In this document: one piece after another, positions 47,176 through 56,084 of the stretch
How positions within the stretch are numbered: the first letter of the stretch is position 1
How the letters are laid out: each line of letters begins with the position of its first letter
Assembly (NCBI GenBank): GCA_012270965.1
Contig: JAAXHJ010000041.1
Location: 21,169-85,168, forward strand
DNA: 64,000 nt
Direction of reading: 5' to 3'
Source: Candidatus Palauibacter poriticola
GTDB lineage: Bacteria; Gemmatimonadota; Gemmatimonadetes; Palauibacterales; Palauibacteraceae
Translations under genes and position numbers: made by a program
The notes under the pieces: model-generated
Databases searched by the model: none
What the model was told of the DNA's origin: nothing
What the model saw: only the letters and a program-made list of their open reading frames with translations

Positions 47176-48732
47176 CTACGGTCGGCGGGCGGGCGGGGTG
47201 CCGAGTTCGAATTCGTCGCGATCAAAGCGGTGGCCGCGCTTGAGTGTGAAGCGGATGGACTTGAGATTCTCGACGCCTGCCGTGGGATCCTCTTCCAGGA
47301 AGACGAGGTTGGCGTACTTCCCTTCCTCTACCGTCCCGATCTCGTCGGCGAGACCGAGTGCGAGCGCGCCGTTGCGTGTCGCGGCCTGGATCACATCCTC
47401 CATGGGCATGCCCACGCGCTCGCGGAGGTAGGCCAACTCATCGTACAGGGCCGGCCATTCGGCGCCCGGGGCCGGCGGTGCGTCGGTTCCCGCCGCGATA
47501 AGGACGCCTGCCTCGTAGGCGCGCCGCGTGAGGGGGACACTATCCTCGGCGCTACACTTGCCTCGGACCCCTCGCCGGCGCGGATCCGGAGGCGGGGCGT
47601 CCGGCTCTTCCCTCGGGGTGTCCGGCCTCCTTGTCGAGAGCGTGGCGCGGCTATCCCCCACCGCCATCATCTCCTCGCGGAAGAAGCCGACCTTGAGCGT
47701 TGCGTCCAGCACCGTGCCTTGTCGCCTCATCTCCGCGAGGACCGCATCGATGCGTGGATCCTCCAAGGCCACGTCGACAATGCCGGAGCGGCGTCCGGCG
47801 AGCGCTTCCGCCACCACTTCGTCGGGGATCGCGGCGCTGGCCAGACTGCACACGTGGGACATCGAAGTGACGCCCGCCCTCGCAACGTCCATAGGGAGGG
47901 CCGGGCCGACGTGCGTGTGGGACCAGACCGGGATTCCCTGGCGCCGGGCCTCCGCCGCAATCCGCGCCAGGAGGGGACCCTCGATCGACGCGTAAGTCTT
48001 CAGTCCCGTCGCCCACGTGCCGCGGGCCAGCGCGATCGTCTCGGCCAAGTCCGTGTCTTCGTTGACGATCTGAAGCCAAGGGACGCGTCCGGGCACTTCG
48101 CCCATCGACGAAGCCCGCGTGCGCGGATCGACGAAGAAGGATTCGCCCGCGAGCAACGCCGCATAGTGGATGTCCGGCGACGGGATCTCGTCCACCAGCG
48201 CGGCCCGCTGCAGCTCCGCGAGCGCCCGCACGTCGCCGGCCATGTCCCGAACCGTCGTCACACCGCCGTAGATGAAGCGGTTCAGCTCGAACTCGGCCGC
48301 CTCGCGATCCGCGCGCGTGGCCAGGTGCGTATGGCTCTCGATCAGTCCGGGGATGACGTACAGCCCCCGCGCAACCTCGATCTCGGCTTCGGACCAGTCT
48401 TCGAGGGACCGTTCGTTCGTCGGGGCGAGCACCGCGATCCGTCCGTCGCGGACGACGATCGACATGTCCGGCATAAGCGGCGCGCCGGTGCCGTCGAGAA
48501 TGGACACGCCCTCGTAGACCGTCGTCTCGGATTCCGCCCCCGGATTCCGCGGCGGTTCTCCGCTCCGCGACTGGCCCGCGAGGGGAGCGCCCCGCGCCGA
48601 GAGCACCGCCGCCACCGTGAGCATCGCCGCCGCCGTTAGCGCCCCCGTCCCCGTGGCCACCGGCACCGCCGTACCCGCCACCGCAGCCCTCCATGGCAGC
48701 AGCCCACGCGCGACGCGTCTCGACATCATCAT
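47176..48732 (-). CDS. Secreted amidohydrolase (imidazolonepropionase-like)
   Basis: GLYVIPGLIESHTHLATRADREAAEFELNRFIYGGVTTVRDM; VLIAAGTDAPPAPG; AATRNGALALGLADEIGTVEEGKYANLVFLEEDP. Confidence 0.88.
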   Translation of the reverse strand: MMMSRRVARGLLPWRAAVAGTAVPVATGTGALTAAAMLTVAAVLSARGAPLAGQSRSGEPPRNPGAESETTVYEGVSILDGTGAPLMPDMSIVVRDGRIAVLAPTNERSLEDWSEAEIEVARGLYVIPGLIESHTHLATRADREAAEFELNRFIYGGVTTVRDMAGDVRALAELQRAALVDEIPSPDIHYAALLAGESFFVDPRTRASSMGEVPGRVPWLQIVNEDTDLAETIALARGTWATGLKTYASIEGPLLARIAAEARRQGIPVWSHTHVGPALPMDVARAGVTSMSHVCSLASAAIPDEVVAEALAGRRSGIVDVALEDPRIDAVLAEMRRQGTVLDATLKVGFFREEMMAVGDSRATLSTRRPDTPREEPDAPPPDPRRRGVRGKCSAEDSVPLTRRAYEAGVLIAAGTDAPPAPGAEWPALYDELAYLRERVGMPMEDVIQAATRNGALALGLADEIGTVEEGKYANLVFLEEDPTAGVENLKSIRFTLKRGHRFDRDEFELGTPPARRP

Positions 48733-48970
48733 TCTCCCCATGCGTCGCGCATCGTGCGTAGCGCGTTCAGCCCCAGAATCCTCTCGATACGCTCCGACGA
48801 GTGTCCGCGCGCCCCCAGCATGCCGGCCAGCTTCCGGACGGGTCAGGCTGGCCGCGCCTCCATCCGGGCATTCGAGGGCTACCCGCCACCCCGGTTGCCG
48901 CGAGCGCCAGCCCGGCGGCCGCACTGAGGAACATCCGCCTTCCCATGTACGCGGGGCTCGTCGCTTCCAT
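48729..48970 (-). pseudogene. Membrane dipeptidase (M19) remnant: signal peptide joined to last ~35 residues
   Basis: N-terminal GRRMFLSAAAGLALAATGVAG; C-terminal RKLAGMLGARGHSSERIERILGLNALRTMRDAWGE* in another frame; catalytic domain absent. Confidence 0.55.
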
Positions 48971-49093
48971 CGTCAGCAGTCCCTCCGATTCACGGGGCCT
49001 CGCCGCGGACGGCGGGCTTCGAGCGACTCGGGAATGTCACGCCGACCGTGCGCGATCCGCCAGACGGCAACCGAACCCTCACCTTCCATCCAG

Positions 49094-49130
49094 GATTGGC
49101 CCAGTGGGATTGGCCCAGTGGGATTGGCCC
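49094..49130 (+). repeat. 15-bp tandem repeat (~2.5 copies)
   Basis: GATTGGCCCAGTGGG GATTGGCCCAGTGGG GATTGGCC. Confidence 0.8.
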
Positions 49131-49208
49131 GCCGGTCGCGCCGATTCCGCCGGAGCGCCTGGCGGGGCGTCGCTTCATCGGGTGCGGCTCCGCCCGGCAA
49201 GCCCCCGT

Positions 49209-50384
49209 TCAGCCGTCGGGAGTCGTGTCGCGGAAGCTGAGCTTCGTGATCTGCCACGGCGGGAAGCTCCGGTCCCGGAGTAGGTAGAGGTAGCGGCCGC
49301 CTCCGAGCACCCTCGATCCCTCCGGGAGCGGGATATCCTCATACAGCTTGGCACCCGTGTGCCGGTCGTAGACATCCAAGGACGCATGGTAGGATCCGAA
49401 GGTCGTGAAGGCGTCGGAGGCGGTGGGTTGCCGGAAGACTCCATGCGTGAGAACGAGACGTGAACCCAAGACGGAGATCCGCGTGAGGGTGTTGCTGCCC
49501 CCAAGCAGCCTGGGAAGCTGCGTCGGGTAGGAGCCCGGCATGAGCGACCCCCGCTCGAGCACGGGGAACGGCTTGTATGACGCCGACGGCGTGCCGATCT
49601 CGCCGATGGAATCGCCGGCGGCGCTCAGGATGACCACCGGGTATCGAAGCGAGGACGCCACGTAGATGGAGTCCCCCGCCACGGCGTAGGGGAACCAGAC
49701 GAACGAACGCCAGTACGATCTCTCCCGCGGCACGAAGGGCAGGCGGAACGCGCTCCACACCACCTCGCTCCCCGCGAGGCGATGGAACTGCAGGGGCCGG
49801 TCGAAGAGTCTTGAAGCGCCGACGGGACGCTCGGCGGCGAGCGTCATTCCCACGAGAAGATCCTCGCCCAGCGCCGCACCCTCGCGCGCGACCCCGGCGA
49901 TTCGCACCACCGTGTCCGGCAGCAGCGCTGGGGTAAGGTAGGTCAGCCGGTTCTGGCGCGAGTCGAAGACGACGACCCGGCCGGAGGACGTCGCGGTCAC
50001 GCCGCTCACGCGCTCGAACTCGAACGGGCCCTGGCCGAACCGTCCGAACGCCGCCTCCAGCTGCCCGTCTTCGCCGTAGCTGCGGACTCTTGGCAGGTTC
50101 TCCTCGGCCAGCAGGAACCCGCCCGCCGGCCGTTCCGCGAAGACGCCGGGCGAGGCGATGGAGTCCTGTGGATCCTCGACCAGCTCGATCACGGCTTCGG
50201 TCCCGAACACTTCCTCCAAGGCTGCCCGGACGGGCGGTGGTGGCGTCCCGGGCGCCCGTTCGCACCCGGCCACGAGCGGTACCGCCATGATTCCGAGGAT
50301 CCGCGCGAGCGATGGGGCGCGCGGAAGCGGCGGGGGGCGCAGAAGCGGCGGGCGTCCTGGACGGACCAACGTTTCCGCGATCAC
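49209..50384 (-). CDS. 6-bladed beta-propeller-like lipoprotein
   Basis: Lipobox LVAGC; propeller-like VRSYGEDGQLEAAFGRFGQGPFEFERVSGVTATSSGRVVVFDSRQNRLTYL; GTG start at 50384 overlaps upstream stop. Confidence 0.75.
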   Translation of the reverse strand: MIAETLVRPGRPPLLRPPPLPRAPSLARILGIMAVPLVAGCERAPGTPPPPVRAALEEVFGTEAVIELVEDPQDSIASPGVFAERPAGGFLLAEENLPRVRSYGEDGQLEAAFGRFGQGPFEFERVSGVTATSSGRVVVFDSRQNRLTYLTPALLPDTVVRIAGVAREGAALGEDLLVGMTLAAERPVGASRLFDRPLQFHRLAGSEVVWSAFRLPFVPRERSYWRSFVWFPYAVAGDSIYVASSLRYPVVILSAAGDSIGEIGTPSASYKPFPVLERGSLMPGSYPTQLPRLLGGSNTLTRISVLGSRLVLTHGVFRQPTASDAFTTFGSYHASLDVYDRHTGAKLYEDIPLPEGSRVLGGGRYLYLLRDRSFPPWQITKLSFRDTTPDG

Positions 50385-50647
50385 CGGCGAACAATGACGA
50401 AGATCTCTTCGAGACAGCACATTTCGTGTCCAGGGTAGCATTTCGATCCTTCGCAAACCCCGTTATACCGGTGCGCCAGGTCCACGCAGGGGCCGAACAC
50501 CTCCCGGGGGCCCATGCAATGCTCCTGCGCCTGCGCCCGAAGGGAGTCCGGGCCCGCGGTGATCCAGGCGACGCCGAGCAGGACGGTCAGCGCCAGCGGC
50601 GTGGCGATGCGAATCAGGGGGTCGAGTCGGTTCTTGCATCGATTCAT
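50381..50647 (-). CDS. Small secreted Cys-rich protein (88 aa, six clustered Cys)
   Basis: MNRCKNRLDPLIRIATPLALTVLLGVAWITAGPDSLRAQAQEHCMGPREVFGPCVDLAHRYNGVCEGSKCYPGHEMCCLEEIFVIVRR; signal peptide; GTGA overlap with next gene. Confidence 0.72.
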   Translation of the reverse strand: MNRCKNRLDPLIRIATPLALTVLLGVAWITAGPDSLRAQAQEHCMGPREVFGPCVDLAHRYNGVCEGSKCYPGHEMCCLEEIFVIVRR

Positions 50648-50672
50648 GACGTTCTCCTTGTGGTGATGGACT

Positions 50673-51278
50673 TCAGGGTGATGGACGCCGACTGCGGATG
50701 ACGCCCGAGGCGATCGCGCCGCGCAGGGCGCCGACCTGCGCTTCGAAACTCCAGTCGCACGCCGAGACGGCGGTCCTGGAGTCGGCCATGAGCACGATTC
50801 CCTCACGGTCGACGAGAAGTTTCGTGCTCGGGAGAAGGGGACCGAACGCGGCGTCCGCCTCCTCCGAGGACAGCGACGTGACCGGCGTCCCGCGCAGCGC
50901 CCGGCGGGCGATCTCCGGTATGTCGCCCCCTCCCACGACGATGAGGTGGCGTCGCAGGGACGCGTCCTCTCCAAGGGCATTCCAAGCGGGGGTCGCCCTC
51001 GCGAAACATGTGGGGCAGCGTTTGTGATCGACGATCCACAGCAGATGTGCCTCGGCCGCGTCGGGCTCGCCGGCCGACAGGAACGAGAGCGCCACGCGGG
51101 CACCGACGAGGCGGTCCCGCACGACGGCCTCGCCGGCGCGCGAACCGGCCGCGACGAGCGCCGCCTGCAACTCGCGGTTGTGCGACGCCACGTTCCACAC
51201 GCCGATCGCACCGCCGACCGCGAGGGCGAGTACCCCCAAGTCCACGTACCGTCGGTTCGCTCCGGCCTTCGATCCCAT
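50673..51278 (-). CDS. Membrane-anchored thioredoxin-like protein
   Basis: N-terminal TM helix; LLWIVDHKRCPTCFARATPAWNAL with CPTC active-site-like motif; STKLLVDREG. Confidence 0.7.
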   Translation of the reverse strand: MGSKAGANRRYVDLGVLALAVGGAIGVWNVASHNRELQAALVAAGSRAGEAVVRDRLVGARVALSFLSAGEPDAAEAHLLWIVDHKRCPTCFARATPAWNALGEDASLRRHLIVVGGGDIPEIARRALRGTPVTSLSSEEADAAFGPLLPSTKLLVDREGIVLMADSRTAVSACDWSFEAQVGALRGAIASGVIRSRRPSP

Positions 51279-51553
51279 CTCTCACCTCCTCCCGGCTTCC
51301 TAGCCAGAAGATCGCGCTTGGTATCAACGGGTTATCAACTCGCCACACAGCCCGTGGCGAAACCCGTGGTAGGCCGTGGCTAACCCTGCGTCGGCACCGC
51401 TCGAACGCGGCCGGGGTTGCCGCGGGCGGCTGGGCGACCCGCCCTTGCACCGGTTCGGCCGCCGCGGTAGAACGAGCGTCGCCCACGCACTGGCCGGCAC
51501 CCCCGCCTTGAGCGGGGATCCGACCAACCCGCCGGAGCAACCCGGAGCGATAG

Positions 51554-51778
51554 ATGAACATGGCGCAGATGAAGCACTACAGGCGGAAGCTCGCCTTCGA
51601 GACCGACGCGTGGGACCTCCAGGAAGCGCTGGACGGGCACGATCCCGTCGTCGTGATCGATGGCCGCTCCGCCGAGGCTTACGCCCGCGAACACATCCCC
51701 GGCGCCGTGAACCTCCCGCATCGGGAGATCAGCGCCGAGACGACGGCGTCGCTGGACCGGTCCATGCTCTACGTCTGC
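51554..51778 (+). pseudogene. Rhodanese-like protein, N-terminal half
   Basis: MKHYRRKLAFETDAWDLQEALDGHDPVVVIDGRSAEAYAREHIPGAVNLPHREISAETTASLDRSMLYVC, then switches to DUF1156-like sequence. Confidence 0.8.
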
Positions 51779-52517
51779 CTACTACGCCAATCTCCCCGAC
51801 GCGCTCAAGAAGATCCGGGAGGGCGGCGTGGGTCCGGTGGACATGGCTCAGGCCTTGATCGGTCCCGGGTTGGGTATCTTCACGGCGGCGTCCAGAGTGC
51901 TGGAGCCAGACGACACGCCGATGACAGTGCGGGCGGCGATCGCGCTCATCAATCAGGTTCGGGCCGAAATCTCGGGCGAGGAGGCAACCGGCTACGACCG
52001 GGAAACGCAGTTCTGCATCGACTGGTTCGAGGCGTTCGGGATGGAAGAAGGCACGTCCGGTGACGCGATCAACATGGCCCAAGGGTACGACATCGGGATC
52101 GACGCTCTTCAGAAGGCCGGTGTGGTCCGCGCCCACGGCGGGAAGACAAGGTTGCTCCGGCGCGAAGAGATGCCGGACGACTGGAGCCCGGGAACCGACA
52201 AGCGCCTGACCGACTGGGAGTGCGCGCAGCATCTCGCGCGCGTAATGGAATTGCCGGACGGGGGCATGGACGCGGCGGCGCGGCTCTACTCGGCGATGGG
52301 GGCCGAGCGTGTCGACAATGCCCGCATGTTGGCTTACCGCCTCTACGACATCTGCGAGCGGACGAACCGGGCCGCAGAAGCGCAGGTTCGGAACGCGCTG
52401 GCGCAGGAATGGCCGGCGCTGGACGCGGCGCTCATCCGCTTCGAGGAGGAGTCTGGGCGGCATCCCTCCGATAGCCAGGGCAGTCTCGGGCAAGGACTGG
52501 CCGGATGGGACGACTGA
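51777..52517 (+). pseudogene. C-terminal fragment of DUF1156-type adenine-specific DNA methylase (anti-phage associated)
   Basis: AYYANLPDALKKIREGGVGPVDMAQALIGPGLGIFTAASRVLEPDDTPMTVRAAIALINQV...TDWECAQHLARVMEL...LAYRLYDICERTNRAAEAQVRNALAQEWPAL; no N-terminus present. Confidence 0.7.
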
Positions 52518-52542
52518 CGCCTACTCGAATGGAGACGAAGCG

Positions 52543-52870
52543 ATGAGCACGAAGCCCGAAAACCCCGCGCTTGCAGCCAAGAAGCGTGTCGATAGCGGGC
52601 TGGAGGCGCTCGGCGTCACGCTCGGGTTCTATGTCGAACGGAACATGAAGAAGCGCTACGGCGGCCGTTGGCGGCAGTACGCGAGCCGCGCGGGCGGAGG
52701 CCGAGCCGATGGCGAACTGGATGTGTACGCGCAGTTGAAGACCGTGCTCGACCACTGGCGGGAAGTGTTTTCGGACGACGCCCGGCTGAGGAAGGCCCGG
52801 AGCTACGTCTCGCTCGCGATGGATGCCCGCAACAGCGCGGCACACTTCGCCGGTCGGATGGGCACGGCGC
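52543..52870 (+). pseudogene. N-terminal Swt1-type HEPN fragment of a DUF499-like protein
   Basis: ALAAKKRVDSGLEALGVTLGFYVERNMKKRYGGRWRQYASRAGG..DVYAQLKTVLDHWREVFSDDARLRKARSYVSLAMDARNSAAHFAGRMG, then frame/family change. Confidence 0.62.
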
Positions 52871-52879
52871 GCGGGCAGG

Positions 52880-53160
52880 GTTGGCCCGAGCGGAAGGCCA
52901 GTGTCCGACCGGACGATCGAGCACGACCTGAAGTTTCTGATGGCCGTGCTCAACTGGACCGCCAAGTCGAGGGACGAGCGGGGCGGTCTGCTCCTCGACT
53001 CCAACCCGCTGAGGGGGCTCAGGACGCCTGCGGAGAAGAACCCCACGCGGGTGGTATTGGCCGAGGAGGAATACCAAGCGCTTATCGGCGTGTCTGGGCA
53101 GATCGACTGGCGGTTCCAGTCGCGCTGGTGTTCGCTCACGAGACAGGGGCAAGAGGGAGT
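52880..53160 (+). pseudogene. Tyrosine-type site-specific integrase fragment
   Basis: SDRTIEHDLKFLMAVLNWTAKSRDERGGLLLDSNPLRGLRTPAEKNPTRVVLAEEEYQALI, then VALVFAHETGARG in another frame; no catalytic C-terminus. Confidence 0.65.
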
Positions 53161-53187
53161 ACCAGCGGCTGGCTTCTCGCGCGGCCG

Positions 53188-54477
53188 CTAGGGCGCTTGG
53201 GAGCCGCGCGGCAGGGTCCCGGGGTCGGGGCCCGGTCCACGGGCGGAGCGCGGCAGCGTGTCGACTTCGACGTCGGCCGCGGCGGCGGCGCGGGGAAGCG
53301 CGGCTCGCGCCTCGAGCTTCCCGATCGCGGCGGAGACGGCCTGGCCCGTGGCGTTCCGCGTGCCGACGCTACGCTGCACTTCGCGCAGCCGGGGGAGCGC
53401 CTCCACGGCGTGGATCTCGGCGAGCGCGTGTGCCGCGTGCGCGCCGGAGGAGCCCTCGAGCGCGCGGCCGAGCGCCCCGATGATCTCCCCCCTATATCCG
53501 CGGTCGTACGCCTTTAGACGCCCGGAATCGCCGCCGAGCGCCGCGCTCACGGCGTCGACCAATTCTCCCTTGCCCAATTGCCGCAAGGCGTCGGCGACCC
53601 CGTCGCGGAATCGCAGCCCGGCGGTCCTCCGCGCGTCGCCGAGCAGAGGGATGAGCGGCCCGATCGCAGCGGGGTGCCGAATCCCGGCGAGCGCTTCGAC
53701 CGCCCGGGATCCGAGCACCGTGTCTTCGTCCCAGAGTACGGAAGCGAGGGCCGGAATCGCCGCGGAATCCCCCAGCCGCCCGAGTTCGGCGGCCGCGTCG
53801 CGTCGCGGGCCGTCTCCCTCCCAGAGGAGGTACTTGTCCCGGATCCGGCCTCCGGGCGCGCCCAGGCGCCGGATGTGGATCGGGACGTCGTCGGGCCGCG
53901 ACCTTCCGTCGTAGCAGAGGTGCCGCAGGATATCGCCGAAGAGATCGAACAGGGTCCGGAGCTGCGCGAGGTCCTTGATCGCCCTCTCGGCCCGGAAGTG
54001 GAGTTCGTCCACCCCGTCGGGGAACTTGCTGAACCACCCGTCATGACCCTTGACGGACAGATGAATCTTGGGCTGGGCCTGGATGCCTGCGCGGATCTTC
54101 CGGTTGTTGAAGAGGCGTCTCACGCGGCGCGGCGCATCGCCCTTGATCACGAAATCCCGGTCGAACCGGGGATGGCCGACATCGATGTCCTGCAGGCCCA
54201 TCGCCTTCCCGAACCCGCTCAGGAGGCCCGCCCGGTAGATCTCGAATCTGAAGCCCTCGGGATTGAAATAGGGCGCGCGGATCCTCGTGAACGTCTGGTT
54301 CGTCTTGCCGTCGCCCGACGTGAACGTGTCGAGCGTGATGATCCAGTCGCCCGTGCGGGCCTGGACGGCGAACGGACTGAAGAGTCCTCCCTCGTGAAAC
54401 GTCCCGTCCACCTCGCCGGCAAGCTGCCGCCAGACATCTCTCCGGCTCGGTCCGAACAGGGCTTTGAGGAAGTTCAT
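53188..54477 (-). CDS. HEAT-repeat-containing protein
   Basis: AAAELGRLGDSAAIPALASVLWDEDTVLGSRAVEALAGIRHPAAIGPLIPLLGD repeats. Confidence 0.75.
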   Translation of the reverse strand: MNFLKALFGPSRRDVWRQLAGEVDGTFHEGGLFSPFAVQARTGDWIITLDTFTSGDGKTNQTFTRIRAPYFNPEGFRFEIYRAGLLSGFGKAMGLQDIDVGHPRFDRDFVIKGDAPRRVRRLFNNRKIRAGIQAQPKIHLSVKGHDGWFSKFPDGVDELHFRAERAIKDLAQLRTLFDLFGDILRHLCYDGRSRPDDVPIHIRRLGAPGGRIRDKYLLWEGDGPRRDAAAELGRLGDSAAIPALASVLWDEDTVLGSRAVEALAGIRHPAAIGPLIPLLGDARRTAGLRFRDGVADALRQLGKGELVDAVSAALGGDSGRLKAYDRGYRGEIIGALGRALEGSSGAHAAHALAEIHAVEALPRLREVQRSVGTRNATGQAVSAAIGKLEARAALPRAAAAADVEVDTLPRSARGPGPDPGTLPRGSQAP

Positions 54478-56066
54478 CGCAATCTCACCACGGGGTGCTT
54501 GACCTTGAGGTCGGTCTTCCGGCGCAGGTCATGTACGGTTACACACAGCCAGCGGTTCTCGTCCACGGAATACGTCACGCGCAGCCGGGGCGCCGTGCCC
54601 TGCCCGGCGGGGTTGAGCGGCAGGGCGGGGTCCGCCTCGTTGAGGCAGAGGCAGAAGGCCCGTTCGCCCACGGTTCGGGGCACGAAGTAATGGGAGCCGT
54701 TGCTGCGCTCGGTCCAGTCGATCGGGCGTCCGGCCACGCGCCCGACCTCGCAGATGAAGAGATTGATGTGCCGCTGGCCATCGAAACCGGGGGCGTAGTA
54801 GCGCGTCGCGAAGTTGTCGACGGTCGGGAAACACGTTCCACCGGGGATGAGCAGCTCGTACTCCGCCTCGGCGTCATCGTCGGGCAGGACGCGAAGCGCG
54901 TAGTCGTGGTAGATGAAGTCCTCGACGTGCGCGCCGCCCGCGAAGATGCACGCGCCCCTCGCGACGGCGGCGAAGGGGAGCCACTCCCGCACCTTCTCCC
55001 GGCCGAGCACGTCGCCCACGACGTTGCGCACGTCCGGGAGGAGCGTCGACCCACCCTCGAGGATCACATCATCGATGCCGTCGGCGAGAATGCCGTGGCG
55101 AGTGCGCAGCTCGGCGAGCAGCGCGCCGAGCAGTTCGCGGATGCGGGCGTGGAGGCCGTTCGCGGCGAGAATGTCGCTCAGGACGGGATAGTCCAGCTTC
55201 CCGTACGATTCGTTGCGGAAGGTGAAGTCGCCCTCGTTCCCCGCGCTCGCGAGCAGCTTCACGCGCTCGGCCTCCCAGCGGAGCGCGACCTCCCATTCGG
55301 GCCAGTCGTGTAGGGCCGCGGGAACGAACCGCTCCAGAATCCAACCGTCGACGTCGTCGCCGCCAAGTTCCACCGCCTGCTTGGCCAGCACCTCCGCGCG
55401 CCCGGTCTCCACGGTCCGCGCGCCGTGGGTCCTCACGACGGCGGCTTCCATCGATCCGCCGCCGAAGTCGAACGCGACGAGGGTGGTGGGGCGTCCGACA
55501 TCCACGCCGTAGCCCAGCGCGGCCGCGACCGGCTCGTCGAGCGTGCGGAACACGATCCCGGCCGGTTTGCGCCGAAGTCGCGCCCACATGCGCGCCCACC
55601 ACCCGCGGCGCTTCAGGCGGCGGATGATCGCCTGCAGCTCGGCGCGGTACGTCTCGTAGAAGCCGCTCGGCGTGGCGATCGTGATGTCGGCGACCTCTTC
55701 GTCGAATCGCGCCTCGAGGGTGCGGATGACCTCCCTCAGGAAGAGCGCCGCGATGTCCTGAGCGGTGAAGGCTCTCCCGCCGGCGCGCGCCAGGGCCCGG
55801 CCGCTCTCCGTGCCGAGGTAGCGCTTGAAGCCGCGCGCGAAGCCGGTGGCCTGTCCGTCCCAGTTATAGGTGACGGCCGCCTGCCCGATGAGGACTTCCT
55901 CCCCATCCCGGTCCATGACGCACACGCACGAAGGCATGACCGGCGTCTGCGTGACGGGCTCCAGCTTGACGAGATCCGGCAGGTTCACGATGTGTGGCCG
56001 GCCGGACCGGTCTTCGCAGATGGTGGTGTTGGACGTGCCGAGATCGATGGCCCAATGGGTCGACAT
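54474..56066 (-). CDS. Hsp70-family (DnaK-like) protein
   Basis: WAIDLGTSNTTICEDRSG, TPSGFYETYRAELQAI, DEPVAAALGYG..FDFGGGSMEAAVV, VILEGGSTLLPDVRNVV; 4-nt overlap with HEAT gene. Confidence 0.85.
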   Translation of the reverse strand: MSTHWAIDLGTSNTTICEDRSGRPHIVNLPDLVKLEPVTQTPVMPSCVCVMDRDGEEVLIGQAAVTYNWDGQATGFARGFKRYLGTESGRALARAGGRAFTAQDIAALFLREVIRTLEARFDEEVADITIATPSGFYETYRAELQAIIRRLKRRGWWARMWARLRRKPAGIVFRTLDEPVAAALGYGVDVGRPTTLVAFDFGGGSMEAAVVRTHGARTVETGRAEVLAKQAVELGGDDVDGWILERFVPAALHDWPEWEVALRWEAERVKLLASAGNEGDFTFRNESYGKLDYPVLSDILAANGLHARIRELLGALLAELRTRHGILADGIDDVILEGGSTLLPDVRNVVGDVLGREKVREWLPFAAVARGACIFAGGAHVEDFIYHDYALRVLPDDDAEAEYELLIPGGTCFPTVDNFATRYYAPGFDGQRHINLFICEVGRVAGRPIDWTERSNGSHYFVPRTVGERAFCLCLNEADPALPLNPAGQGTAPRLRVTYSVDENRWLCVTVHDLRRKTDLKVKHPVVRLR

Positions 56067-56084
56067 GGGCCGAACTTAAGGGGC

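Noticed and set aside
50381-51211. 276-aa ORF joining the Cys-rich peptide to upstream sequence
   Set aside because: The upstream part is an out-of-frame reading of the thioredoxin-like gene; the ATG at 50645-50647 gives a clean signal peptide.
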